Below, one piece after another: positions 22,974 through 34,317 of a stretch of DNA of 64,000 nt. The translations under genes and the position numbers were made by a program. The notes below the pieces were generated by a model, which was not told the DNA's origin, made no database searches, and was given only the letters and a program-made list of their open reading frames with translations. Source of the DNA: Marchantia polymorpha subsp. ruderalis. Its lineage: Eukaryota > Streptophyta > Marchantiopsida > Marchantiales > Marchantiaceae. The first letter of the stretch is position 1. Each line of letters starts with the position of its first letter. The stretch is from the NCBI GenBank assembly GCA_037833965.1, contig AP031359.1, forward strand, positions 2,352,001 through 2,416,000, given 5' to 3'.

Positions 22974-23187
22974 ACAAGACGGTAGAAGATGTACATTGAA
23001 GATAGATATTGACTTCTCGCCCCGATCTTCAATGAGCGCGCCAACACATGAGAGAAGAAGAAAACCTAAAGCTAAAGTTTGCAATGTCCGCCACGCCCGT
23101 ACTTTAAGGCCCCCCTTAGCTATAATCATATGGATGGGAGCATTCTGGGTTGCCAAAATTCCATCATTTGTGACCATTCCTACATAA
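22974..23187 (-). pseudogene. FtsH4/YME1-like fragment, distal part
   Basis: Minus-strand translation gives MVTNDGILATQNAPIHM, then a hydrophobic segment ending SCVGALIEDRG. This matches the end of the matrix/N-terminal region and the single membrane span of plant mitochondrial i-AAA proteases of the FtsH4 type. It ends at a stop near 22971 and neither the AAA+ ATPase nor the zinc protease domain follows. It is the continuation of the piece at 28056-28529, from which it is separated by the solo LTR. Confidence 0.7.
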
Positions 23188-26100
23188 TGTAATAACCCAC
23201 CAAAGGCTAAAACTGCAGTATGGTGGTAAAAAGATCGAACCCACAGGGACAGAGGCAACACACAGAGTAAAAGTGTCACGTTTAACAGACTTTTGTAGAG
23301 TTTGAATTCTCAGGCGACTGTCACTCCCAGAAATACTGCAGTGCTCGACTCAGAGACTCGACTCGGAGGAGGATCTCAACTCGGAGGATGCTCGGAGGAT
23401 GCACGGTACAGCGTAGTCACTCAACACACCCACACACACCTGAAACTGGCAAAAGCACAACTCGGAGGTCGGTCAGGACCTCCGCTTCAGATTTCAGGAG
23501 GAAAGTGTCTCAAAAGTTCACTTAGAGGTTCTGCAGGTAGTGACTCCCACTCCGGCTTTTACTGCCCTTCCGCCAGGAACTAGCGTAGGGTACCCGGACT
23601 GGACTTCCCACTTCGGAACGAAGCCTCTTCATACGCCGTGGACGTCACCCTCGACTCACACCAAACGCAGGGAGTGCAGGCCCGACTGAGAACTTAACTG
23701 AGACACAATCCAGTAACACACACACAACCTGAATTGCAAACCAAGGCTTACACGAAGTAATAAAACTTCACTTTGGCATTCAGGGGAAACTTCCCGTAGG
23801 AGTACAATCAGGATATATCACTCGAAGGAGTAAGGGGGAACTGTTCAAGTATCTAACTCGCAGCCGGCTCTGAGCATCAGAAATCACCCGCAGGTGCAGA
23901 TCCGCACTACTCAAGTCTCTAACCGGGTGCTAGCTCTGAACATTCAGCCGAAGGCCTTCAACTACAACATACGGTAACTTCGCTATGCTGCAGCTTCTCT
24001 ACGTGGTGCAAGGACCAAAATGCACAAACACGCCAAGAAAGTGAGTTCCTGATCTGCACTTCCGAAACTGGAAGAGTCCCAAGGCAAAACGCCTTGATCT
24101 ACTTTATACCTTCTAAGGTCCTAACTAACACTACGCTATCCTATCTACTACTCGCAACACTTGCACGAAACCAAACTACACTACTGCACTCTGCAGATCC
24201 GGTGCTGCGCCTCCTGCGCGCCGGACTGCCTCGCTCGCTATCTCTACCCTGCCAATCTTCCGACTGGCTGCGCAACCCCAGGCGTCGGAGGGCTGCAGTC
24301 ACTTCCGACTCTAAGTGCGCCATAGTGTCGCGCGCACCCAACAAGAAGGATTCTAATTTCCTCGCTACTCGCCGCCGACTCCGACTGTCACCCTCCGTCA
24401 ATGCCGCCGCCCGAAGCTCGAACTCCCTGAGTGTGATCTTCTCTTGAGTTGCCACCTCCCAATGGGCGTATCCTTTTAGACAGTGAGTCACCCGTGTCGC
24501 CAACTCTTCTCGCGCCCGGCAGCTGCCTTCCACCTCTGCTAGCTGCATTTCCGCATCTGCGCGCTGCGCCCTCAAATCCGAGCACTCGGATTGCAAGTTG
24601 CGCAACAACTCCTCATCCTCCTTGCGTGCTCTTTGACTTTCTTCTAAGGCGCGCGTTTGGCGCGCAAGCTCTGCTGCTAAGATGCGGTTTTGTCTCCGCT
24701 CTTCCTGCAATTCCGACTCGATCTTTGCCCGCATTAGCTCAACATCCGCCTGGCTTTTCGTCGCCGCATCCTCCCTCTGCTGCTGCAAGGTTTGGTATAG
24801 CTTCTGTGTGACCGCCAGGTGTTGTCGGAGGGTAGTGTTCCTATCCTGCAATACTTGGCACCTAGAGGCCCAAGTGGCCACCTTGCTCCTCGTCCTGCGC
24901 TTGACAGTCTCCACATAAGACTGCGGTTTTCCAGTACCCGAGTACTTGGAGGTCTTGCGATCCAGATATCGCAGGAGTGGGACTATCTGCTCGCACAACA
25001 CCCCTGTTGGCGTTTTCTGCACAGAATCCGCTTCCTGCTCTTCTGAGCTCGTCTCATCCTCAGTTTTGAGGATTTCAGTCGCCACTGAATCCCTTGGCGA
25101 CTCCCTGGAACTGTGGCGCGCAGCAGCTTCCGCCGCGACTGCCGCTCCACTCCCTGCTAAAATATCCAAGGCAATGGGGGATCCCACTGCTTGAGCCCCT
25201 GTTCCGGCTCGATCTTCGGTTTCCGAAGGGGTCGACGCCGCAGTGACTTTTGTCACCTTTGCACCGCCCGCTTCCGCTGCCTGCCCTTCCGGCGCGATCT
25301 GCGCGGAAGGTGTCTTTGCTGGAGGTGCGTCCGCCGAAGGCGTCCGCACACTGGTCGCCGGCCCTGTCCGTCTCGCAGTCGGCGAATCTGGTCGACTCTC
25401 TGTTGACCGACTCGCAGTCGGCCGACTAGCAGTTGTCCGACTGGCAGTCGGATACACCCTGCGCGTCTTCACTCCACTTGGCCTGCTTGCTGGCGGCGTT
25501 TTCCCAGAAGTGCCTTCCGCCGAAGACGACCCTCTGAGGGTTGTTGGCTCGTCAGCCAAACTCCCTTCTGCTTCTGGTCTGCTGTCCGGTTCAACGCGCC
25601 GCTCCGTCGGCCTTCCTTCCGTTTGTCGACCTTCAGTCGCCCGACTCGTAGTCGGCCGACTGTCAGTCCGTCCGTCTTCTTCCGAAGGCATTGGTGCCTT
25701 CTGCGCAGAGGTATTTGGCGACTTCCCCAGAATCTGCGCGATTATCTCCTCCTGCGTGGGATTCCGCCGGACCGGAGTACGCCCGGTATCCTCAGTACTA
25801 GTTGGCATTTTGCGTGCCCTCTGTTTTGGTCAACTGTGAGGCTCGTTGGTTGGCGGACTACGAGTCGGCGCAGCTGGCGCTTCCGGCTGCCTGTCCTCAG
25901 GTCTCTCGTCCCACTTCCGCTTTCGCGGAATGCGCTCACTCCGACGTTCTTCTGTTGCTCTTGCTGGGGGCGGAGCCGGAGGTGGGCTGGTAGGTGCCTC
26001 GTCCGGATCCGTGTCTACTTCGGCCTCCCGTGAGTATCTACCTGGATAGCTCCGTGTCAGCAGCGGAAACCGTGTCCGCTCTGAATTTGTCAAACATCCC

Positions 26101-28055
26101 ATCGCCCGATAAAACACAATCAGGTAAGGCGAAAGATGATTGAGGGTTCCTCCTCTCTCTTCTTGCGCATGTTGGCGCGTCACCTTCCACAAGAGCCGTG
26201 CCCAATGCACTGGAGCTCCTGACAACACTAGCTCCACAAATCCTACCTGCCAACCATGCATGTAAGCGGTCTTGGTCGGCTGCAATATCTGCAACAATGC
26301 AGTCGCGACATTTCTGCGCAATCGATCTTTGTAATCCCGTGTCCGGAAACCGTTCTTGGGATGCCTGGCAACTTTGAAAAGCTCATTGTAGGAGATTTCT
26401 TCCTCCTGGGACACCTTCACGCTATCGGCCTCGAAGAGGAGATACCCTTCCTCGCCGGCACACCTGCCCAACACCTGCGCCTAGTCACAAATGTCCCATC
26501 TTTCTGGATGTGGACGGAATCCGCGTGAGGGCTTGTGTCTCTCCTGCAGATACTCGCGCACCATCTCCGGACATGTCCAGTTCCATCCCCACAGGAGGAA
26601 ATCGAGCTTCAGCCCCATCAGCACATCTTGAAATGCGCGTAGACCGATCTGCAGCACCCTGAGTGGAGACACTCGCAGCTGGGGGACCTTCAACATTGCG
26701 TTTCCTGCACACACAAACGTTCTCCCTTTCGCTCGCTCTCTCACAATCGCCACTGCGCGTCGGCCGCTCAAGCACTGACTGCTCACTCTCTCTTCTCTCA
26801 CGCTCAAGTTCGCTACTCGCAATTCTCTCCAAGGTCTGTCAAGATCCTTGCGCAACTCGCCTCCGCACTCTCTCCTCTCTCTGCAGGTCTCTCCGCCCTT
26901 GCGCGAATTCTTGGAAGCTGGAAATCGCAAAATCAAGAATGAGAGAATGAGACTGGAGAGCAGTCTTTTCTTCTCCGAATTCAAGATCGTCCAACGTTCT
27001 TACTGGTTACAATTTACGCAGCCAGCTATACGGCCTAACGGTTCGCCCTTGCATGCTCGAATTCACGTCTCCGCACTGCGCGCATTCGCATGCGTGAATG
27101 TTGAATTCTCCCGCCGCCACCGTCTTCCGGACTCGAGTCCGCCGCAGTGTATACGTCGGCTATGTTGTCTTTTCCTAACCCGTCCATCACCGGAGGCGTG
27201 TCGCCGCTGGCGTGTTCCTTATCCGTCGGCGCCTTGCTGGAGGCGCACATCCAGTCGGCGCGAATTACGCCGGCGCGTATTCGTACCGCTTGTTTTGTCC
27301 GTTCTGCCTCGTCCATTGCTGACGGCGCATATCCCGCCGGCGCAAGTCATGCCAGCGCATCCGCCTGTCAGCGCCACGTCGGAGGTGTACATCCGGCCGG
27401 CGCTTATCTTCCGTGAGCAGCCGCCAAAGGCGCTTCCGACTCTGAGTTGCTTTCCTTCCATGAGCGCGCGATTCCGCCGAAGGCGCATCGCCGAAGGCGT
27501 ACGGGGGTCCTTTCCGACTGTGAACCCTAGCGCGAACGGCGCATTTCCGGCTACGAGTTTTCCGATGCTCATAACTTCTTCGTTCCTGATCCATCTCTGA
27601 CGCTCTTGAGCTCGTTAGGACGAGCGTCCCGAGCTCTTTCTAATGCGACTTCAACCAACTGGAACTACCGTGTATTTCAATCGTTATGAAGGTTTCTCTT
27701 TCCGCGCTAGCGGCGCATCGCCGAAGGCGCACTCATGGTCGGAAGCCTTCAGAGGTCCGGGCCGTTCTTCTGACGTCTTTAGCAAAATCTCCTCCGGAGG
27801 TGTCTGCGCCGGAAGCGTAGCTTCCTTAAACGCTGGAAGCGCGTGAGTAGAGACACCTCAGAAAAGGAGCTTTTGCCGAAGGCGCCGAAGACATTGGCGC
27901 TGGTACATCCGGCTTCGCGATTCTTCGTGACCTCGTGACGATCTCCTCAATCCACTCTATTTAACGTACCCTTTTCTAACTACAAACATTGCTTCGGTAC
28001 TAGTTTTCTAAAATTGTTTAAATTCTGCAAAAAAAACAAAAAGTGTGTTACCACA
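23188..28055 (-). mobile_element. Giant solo LTR (4,868 bp), reverse
   Basis: Begins TGTAATAACCC and ends GTTACCACA (reverse complement of the LTR ends at 34318 and 39189). The 5-bp duplication CATAA lies on both sides (23183-23187 and 28056-28060). No internal region is present, so this is a recombination product. It lies inside an FtsH4-like sequence. A TATA box (CTTTATA on the + strand) is at 24102-24108. Confidence 0.95.
24141..26696 (-). pseudogene. LTR-encoded 851-codon protein, two nonsense codons
   Basis: From ATG 26696-26694 the frame runs 852 codons (stop included), exactly the length of the intact copies at 35673 and 46335, with no frameshift. It is interrupted by TAG just upstream of 26474 (after RWDICD) and by TGA at 25827-25829 (after NEPHS, where the intact copies have CGA). 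The three open pieces hold the N-terminal domain, the Ser/Pro/Arg-rich middle with many PTASR-like repeats, and the C-terminal coiled coil. The CGA-to-TGA change fits decay of a methylated CpG. Confidence 0.85.
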
Positions 28056-28529
28056 CATAAGCAAGAGATGAAGATGCTTCTTCCATAATTGGCAGAGACT
28101 CTCGTTGCAAGGTCTTGAAAAGAAGGCTCTGATCCAGCCTGTCCACTTTTATCAGACCCTTTTGCATATTCTGCAAGCGCCGCTGGACTACGGTGAGCTG
28201 CAGACCGAGTCTCAAACCATCTGATCATCCCTTCTGGGTCAACCTTATTTAACTCCCTCAATACAGCTGCATGCTTATTATCTGTGCCATATTTGCTGGA
28301 TTCCCTTTCAAGTTTCTCCAACCTCGGGGAAAACCCGCTGATATAACCCGACATAAAGCGCTTTTGGAGTCTTTTGAAAAGTTAAACCTCCATGTGTGAG
28401 ATTGTGCACCTGCGAACCAAGAAAGAATAGGGACGTCCGGAAGTCATTTCTAACTCTAGCCCATAGAGAAGATGCAGTGACCTGCTTCAAAGCAGATCCA
28501 CCCTGTTCCACCAGCTGGAGCCATGCCAT
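28056..28529 (-). pseudogene. FtsH4/YME1-like fragment, N-terminal part
   Basis: Translation from the Met at 28529 (MAWLQLVEQ...) gives a basic, hydroxylated leader of mitochondrial-targeting type. A frameshift near 28340 moves to the frame with AAVLRELNKVDPEGMIRWFE and SPAALAEYAKG, the N-terminal conserved region of plant FtsH4-type proteases. A second shift near 28090 is needed to join EEASSSLAYVG to the piece left of the LTR. Two frameshifts plus loss of the catalytic domains make this a pseudogene. An upstream in-frame Met at 28586 also exists. Confidence 0.75.
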
Positions 28530-28835
28530 GTTGGAACTCTTGAGTCCTCTTCCTCCTCGAGCACTACTCTCCCCAGCAACCGTCAAGACCTTCTCTAGGA
28601 ATTTTTGAGAATCTCACACAATCGGAAACCTTCCACGAGCGACAACCTCGTGCTCCGACTCACTGCTTTTGATTTCTCTTGCCTTTCTCGGCTGGCGCAA
28701 CCATCCTGCCACCAATCAATCCTGCCCTTCCACAATCCTTGTCCGCTCCTCCAGCTCCATAAGCACTAGGAGCAGCTCCCGCTACCTCCTACAGTCGCTT
28801 CTTGCATTCTTAGCGGGCAAAGATCTGCCTAAACT

Positions 28836-29195
28836 TTCTCCAACCCTACTAGTACTATCTTTTTCTCTCTTTACTTTTCTCTACTATTTCCTATACTAAA
28901 ATGATACTCCAACCTTACTAGTAACATCTTTTTATTTCTTTACTTTTTTCTCTACTACATCCTAGATAAATAATGATACTCCAACTCTACTAGAAACATC
29001 TATTTATTTCTCTATTTTTCTCTCTATTACTTCCTAGACTAAAAATGATAATCCAACTGTACTAGTAAATTTTGTTTATTTCTTTACTTTTCTCTATACT
29101 ACTTACTAGACCAAAATTGATAATCCAACCCTAGTAGTAAAGTCTTTTATTTCTTTACTTTTCTCTCTTTTACTTCCTAGACTTAAAATGATAAA
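28836..29195 (+). repeat. Tandem repeat, about 5 copies of a 72-bp unit
   Basis: Copies begin near 28836, 28906, 28978, 29049 and 29121. Each reads roughly CTCCAACYCTACTAGTAA, then a pyrimidine-rich TTTATTTCTTTACTTTTCTC stretch, then ACTTCCTAGACTAAAATGAT. Unit divergence is moderate, so this is not a recent expansion. Confidence 0.8.
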
Positions 29196-29419
29196 ACTGT
29201 TTTTCTTCAATTATTTTCATCACACATGATCTATTAATCTTAATAATCTTAAATGTTTCTACTGTTCGATTTTTAATTTCAAACGTTGAATCTACATTGT
29301 AACTTCAAAGTAACAATTTCCAATCAGTTACCGCCAATAGAAATAACGTCCACTATTGTGACCTCAGGGACATGTGGATAACGTCCAGTAGTTCTTAGAA
29401 TCCACATAAGCGAACTCTT

Positions 29420-29439
29420 TATATATATATATATATATA
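29420..29439. repeat. (TA)n microsatellite
   Basis: Ten TA units in an AT-rich spacer. Confidence 0.9.
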
Positions 29440-32400
29440 CTAAAACAGTTTCCGTATTAATATCTTGAATTGAGTTGAATCTATACAATACAATTTCTTT
29501 GAGAAATTTAAATTCAGCATCTTCCTCGTGCTGAATGATGAAACCGCGAGGATGTTGTTGAGTCTACTGTTTTCAATGTATACGTTTAGTATTGGTTAAC
29601 ACCTTGAAATTTGGTATCAATACATTATGGGATGACCTTATCCAGTACACAACGTGAGGCAAAAGGCTCGAAGATTGCTCGGATGTGGACTCTCGGGCAA
29701 CCAGTTACTGCATGGTGCCGACGGACAAACTGTGTTGCTCCCTCGGAAATTGGACGCAATCCTCCGATGAGACTAGATTAGACATAAGTAATTCAAGTAG
29801 CCAGATTTTGATCGATGACTTATAATCATAGAATGAACCCCAACATACCAAGTTATATCTATATGTTTCTAATGTATACTACCAGATGTAATATAAACCT
29901 ATTTTTTTCTGAGGTTTTGAATTTCAAACTTTTCAAAGGAATTACAATTCTAATCTAATCAGTACTCCAGAATGAGAGTCCCACATATGGCTAAACATGT
30001 TCAAACGGCTGTTAAATGTGTTACTAATTTCTTTTCAAAACCCTCGGGATACGTTATTAATAAATACTGTAAAACTTTACACGATCTACACGTGTCCAAC
30101 AAGTACTAACCCTCGGACTACACTCTTTGTAAGAAAACTTGACGAAAAAAAAAAATCTTCACGTCCTCGGATTTCTTCGGATTTTCGCTCTAAAAAATTC
30201 TCAATCTATTTATGTTTTGCTTGCGGCATGGCCTCTTTGGTGCTGGAACCAGTTGCATCAATCAGTTAGCGGGGTAGACAGCGGAAGTAGGCATGGTCAC
30301 GTAGCCAGCTAGGCCATACAACCTACTAGGAACTCAAATTTAGCCGCTGGCTAATCGGATACACTGGCAAGTTCACCGATGGCTTTTGCGGATTTGTGAA
30401 GGTAGTGTTTGTGTGCTGATATCCACGTCGTCGATGAATAATTAAAAGTAATAGTTTTCACCAAAAAGATAGTTGTGTAGAAGAACTAAGAATGCACTGT
30501 TTTCATCGTGATTATAAATTTTCATAAGAGATGACATCAAGCTGGCTACTTGCTATTTAAACTCTAACTGGTGTCATATTTCACGGTTGCTTGGCCACTT
30601 TATCTCATTGCAATATTTGAAACATGCATTCTACGGAAAGAGTTTAATTTTCTATAAGATATAAGGTTTTCCCAAAATCTTATGTAAATTGCAAATGCAT
30701 TGTAAATATGAAGTGTACCACGAGATCAATTCGATGCAATGAAACCCGTAACTTTTAAACGTGTAAAGAACAAATGAAACGAAAACAGAAAACTCCGATC
30801 ATTCCGTACCTCAAAGATTTAATTGAAATTACAAAAAATCACATGATTATAATTCAAAAGAGAAGAGGCCCTTTAGCAAGTACACTAACGTGATCTGGCC
30901 ATTGAGAATCCAACCTTACGAAGACCAATAAAAAATGAATTTGTAAAGTTAATATGATGACATTTTTGTTGAGGATTTAAATAAAAATAGATTTTGATCA
31001 TCAAACACAAGCTTTCTCTTTATAACTAAAATTTATTTTGAATGAATGACAATTATATCCTAAGTTTCAACAAATTTCAATTGATTTCAACAACTTCCAA
31101 TATGCATTCAACGTCTTTATAGCTAATAAGTTTGGTAATTATAATTAAGAAGCATTGATTTCACAAATTGCACAAGAGTAATAAATCATCAAATCTTAAG
31201 ATGGTGGTGACGATATGTTAAGATTGGAAAAGTTTTTTAAAAACAAACTAAGTTCTTCATTGATATTCATAACTGAAGTAAAATATTGCTATAGAGGGTG
31301 AGATAAAATCAATGATTGATAACAACACGGGGTTGCTAATGAAATTTTTGATATATCAACTTTGTATTGACAAAGTCAAGTTGGAGATTGAAGATTTCGT
31401 AGAAGAAAAAGGTGTGAGCTGTATTAAAATATGTAATTATTTGTTTGATCTTTGCACTTGTTGTAATATTTAGTGTCTTTGTTGAAATTTTGTTTAAAAC
31501 TTGATTAACAAAAATTGGCAATAATATCCAAAATTTAGAGAACAACTCATCAAAACATGAAACACAAACTTCAAAGAAGAAACAACATAGAATACTTTTT
31601 CTCATTTAGAAATTCTCAACATCTATAAAAAAATATGATGAAAACAAAAACAAAGTTTCAATTACCATTAGTACAAGAAAGTAAAGAAGTACGTGAATCT
31701 CTATCGCGGAAAGACTGTCAGCGCAAGCGGCAAAAGAAAAACCAAGAGTGGTACCAAGGTCAATGCCGGTGACAAGGGCATATACAAGAGATGAAAAGAG
31801 TACAATTACATGAAATTTACAACTCTATGAGAGCAAGAAGTTGATGATTCACGAGGCGGAGGTGGATGGGCTCTCTCTCGGCGTATGTGGCGGTGGGTGT
31901 AGGATTTAGGCCAGCCTAGAGGTGGCTTGTGGCTATGGAGCAAAGTTTTTGCTGTTGCTGCAGAGGCAGGGCAAGGCTGAGGTGTGTCGAGTTTGTTGAG
32001 TTTTTTTTTGCAAGTTCTGGTGGTAAAATTATTGTAAACTTTGTGAGGGTGGAGATTGACACTGCAAGAATGGTAGGGGGATTGATGAACAAAACGTTAA
32101 AACTGTAAACTTAATGCCTTCTGCAAATCCATTGATAGAAGAATACTTTCTATTTGAATATATGTAGATGCCCCAGGTGGAGGTGAAGAGTTATCAGTCA
32201 TTTTTGAAGTTCGAACGTATTTACTCTTGACAGAATGCTTATATTACTATTACTGTTAGATTCAAACTGTATTACAAACGATCAATAAAAACCGAAAGAT
32301 ACCCAACGGAGTACTGTCGAGAGAATGTTTTTGAAGTTGAAAATAGTATGTTTATACTTCAAAGTGTGAAATTGACAGTTAAACGAACACCAAATCGAAA

Positions 32401-32615
32401 GTGACATGCTGAAATTACTGATGCACGAGTAACTGTCAACCGATACTAGTCGGTGTTTCGGTCGATGACTTCATAGGTCGGAACCTCAGGGACGGGAACT
32501 TCTTTCCCGTTCACTGTCCTTTATCTGACAATGCACTGTTTCGTCAGTGTTATCCCAATTCTCTTGTCCACACTTCTGCAGCCAGCGTTCTCAAGTTTCA
32601 CAGCTGCTTCACACG

Positions 32616-32622
32616 TATAAAT
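32616..32622 (+). promoter_or_regulatory. Candidate TATA box of the F-box gene
   Basis: TATAAAT, 181 bases before the ATG at 32804, the best core-promoter match upstream of the gene. Confidence 0.4.
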
Positions 32623-32803
32623 GCAGATATTGAAACACACAATTGTTTTCATTTGTGCCCATCCGTTTCGATCCGCTTTAAATTTTTTGTCGTCGCTAAC
32701 TCAACATTGACTTGACTGAGTACTGTTTCCTTCTGAGAAGTTGCAGATTGCAGATTCAGAGATGAACTCATATGTATGATCTTTTCAAAGTTCGTTCGTT
32801 AGA

Positions 32804-33814
32804 ATGGAGCCCGAAAGAGGTCAGCATCACCCGGAAGATGCATTGGAAAGTCTACCTATCGATTTCGTGATCGAGATTCTCAGAGATCATGATCTGCCAA
32901 TTTCCACTCTTCTGGAATGTCGTTCAGTTTGTAAAAAATGGAAGGAAATCATAGATGGTCCTGAGTTACGGAACAACATCTGGAAAAAATCTGTTCTTGG
33001 GTTCAATGCAAGTCGTGAAAATACGGCCTACTTCTGCTGTAGAGATCGATGGATCACAAGGAATCTTACATTTAGGCCCAATTGGTCGCTGCTGATGGAG
33101 GCCTACTGTTTCGGTGAACTATTTTCAACAGCATACATCATGTATAACCCAGTTCCGGACAAAATCCTGCCTTTAAACGTACCTCGTGAAATCGATGGAG
33201 AACATACAGTTATTGATGGTTTGCTGGAGTGTAAGGTGGTGGGCTTAGTCGTGGACCAATCTACGAAAAACTTCAAGCTGGTTTTGGGAGGAGTTCTAGT
33301 CGCAACAGATAGACGCCGAACTTTGATTTACGATTCGACGATGGGTACATGGTCGTGGGGAATACATCCGTTTCCTGAACGGATGAAGGATGTGTGGAGT
33401 AATAGGAGAAGTGTAGAATGTAATAGATGTCTGTATTGGATCGTATGGCATCCCTTTCACCGCAAGAGGAAGGCTCTCTTGATATTTGATCTGGAAGAGG
33501 GAACGTGGAACGCCTTGGTAGAGGAATCCATGGAGGCCACGCCAATTGGCCTTCAAATGGCTGCGTATGAAAGACATTTGTGCTTACTCGCCAGTGATTG
33601 GATTAATTGGCCTTTCGAAGTGGAGTTTGATCGTTGGATCAATGTCACCAATTTCCTCCGGAATCCCATGGTCCGGAGAATGGATGGAGCTTTGATCAGG
33701 AGAGCTAGAGATCTGTATGATCGAACTTTGATCGGGAGACGGAGATTTCCATGGAACATGGACGAAGCAATGGATGAAGCTGTTAACACGAGATTATTGG
33801 GTCAATGGGTCTAG
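32804..33814 (+). CDS. F-box protein
   Basis: 336-codon intronless frame. Residues about 15-60 form an F-box (ESLPIDFVIEILRDHDLPI..., then CRSVCKKWKEII and an IWKKS end), the part that binds Skp1 in SCF ubiquitin ligases. The remainder has repeated blade-like segments with aromatic/Trp signatures (RTLIYDSTMGTWSWG, KALLIFDLEEGTWNALV), as in plant F-box proteins with a degenerate kelch/FBA-type substrate domain. The target is unknown. The last residues, after AVNTR, run into a stop just as an overlapping frame with coherent protein-like sequence begins, so the C-terminus may be altered by a one-base shift (see 33805-34101). Confidence 0.75.
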   Translation: MEPERGQHHPEDALESLPIDFVIEILRDHDLPISTLLECRSVCKKWKEIIDGPELRNNIWKKSVLGFNASRENTAYFCCRDRWITRNLTFRPNWSLLMEAYCFGELFSTAYIMYNPVPDKILPLNVPREIDGEHTVIDGLLECKVVGLVVDQSTKNFKLVLGGVLVATDRRRTLIYDSTMGTWSWGIHPFPERMKDVWSNRRSVECNRCLYWIVWHPFHRKRKALLIFDLEEGTWNALVEESMEATPIGLQMAAYERHLCLLASDWINWPFEVEFDRWINVTNFLRNPMVRRMDGALIRRARDLYDRTLIGRRRFPWNMDEAMDEAVNTRLLGQWV

Positions 33815-34101
33815 GTTATCCCACATTATTCAACTTCTATGCCACAGGAGGCAGTGATGCATTTTTCGTGTTCGATGAAGAAGGTATAGAACTTGACGTG
33901 GTGAAATATTTGGCTGAATTTGACTTGATATTCTTTCTACCCCAACCTCCTTTTCACTCATTTCAATACGCTCGGATCATCGAAGACCCTTGGTGTGCGA
34001 TAATTCCAAGTCCCAGTGGAAGTGCAGGGCAGGGATGGGTAAGACAGCAGGAGTATATAGCAAAGCAGCCGAGACGTCTGCAGGAGGAGATGCGGGGATA
34101 G
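33805..34101 (+). pseudogene. Probable shifted C-terminus of the F-box gene
   Basis: A 98-codon frame overlaps the end of the F-box frame, offset by two bases. It reads like a continuation of a propeller-type domain (ATGGSDAFFVFDEEGIELDVV, then FQYARIIEDPWC) and ends with a charged tail. A single indel near 33780-33805 would join it to the F-box frame to give about 430 aa, closer to the usual length of this class. Alternatives are a genuine C-terminal truncation or a sequencing error. Confidence 0.45.
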
Positions 34102-34312
34102 AGGAGGCTATATCCAGTGTAAAATGAGATTGTAGAAAATTTCCCTTGGTTACATTTGATGACACAATAATGTATTTTGTGATCAGATTTGCATGTGCAT
34201 GCCTCTTGTGTCAATCTATATGCTAGCAACTCGATTTTGAGAGATGATTGTTGCAATAAGAATCTGAGTTACTGTTGGTCTGAAATACTGAAATATTTTT
34301 GATGTCGATAAG

Positions 34313-34317
34313 AAAAT
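34313..34317 (+). repeat. Target-site duplication (left copy)
   Basis: AAAAT here is repeated at 49852-49856, directly outside the two ends of the complete giant-LTR element. Confidence 0.95.

Larger units (their letters stand above)
28587..32803. other. AT-rich intergenic region
   Basis: About 4.2 kb without a supported gene. It contains the tandem repeat at 28836-29195, a (TA)n run at 29420-29439 and scattered short open frames with no recognisable domain. The first 250 bp may be the former 5' flank of the FtsH-like sequence on the minus strand. Confidence 0.6.

Noticed and set aside
31690..31800. Short Lys/Arg/Ser-rich frame resembling a histone-like or DNA-binding tail
   Set aside because: Too short, no start context or neighbours, and low-complexity composition makes chance likely.
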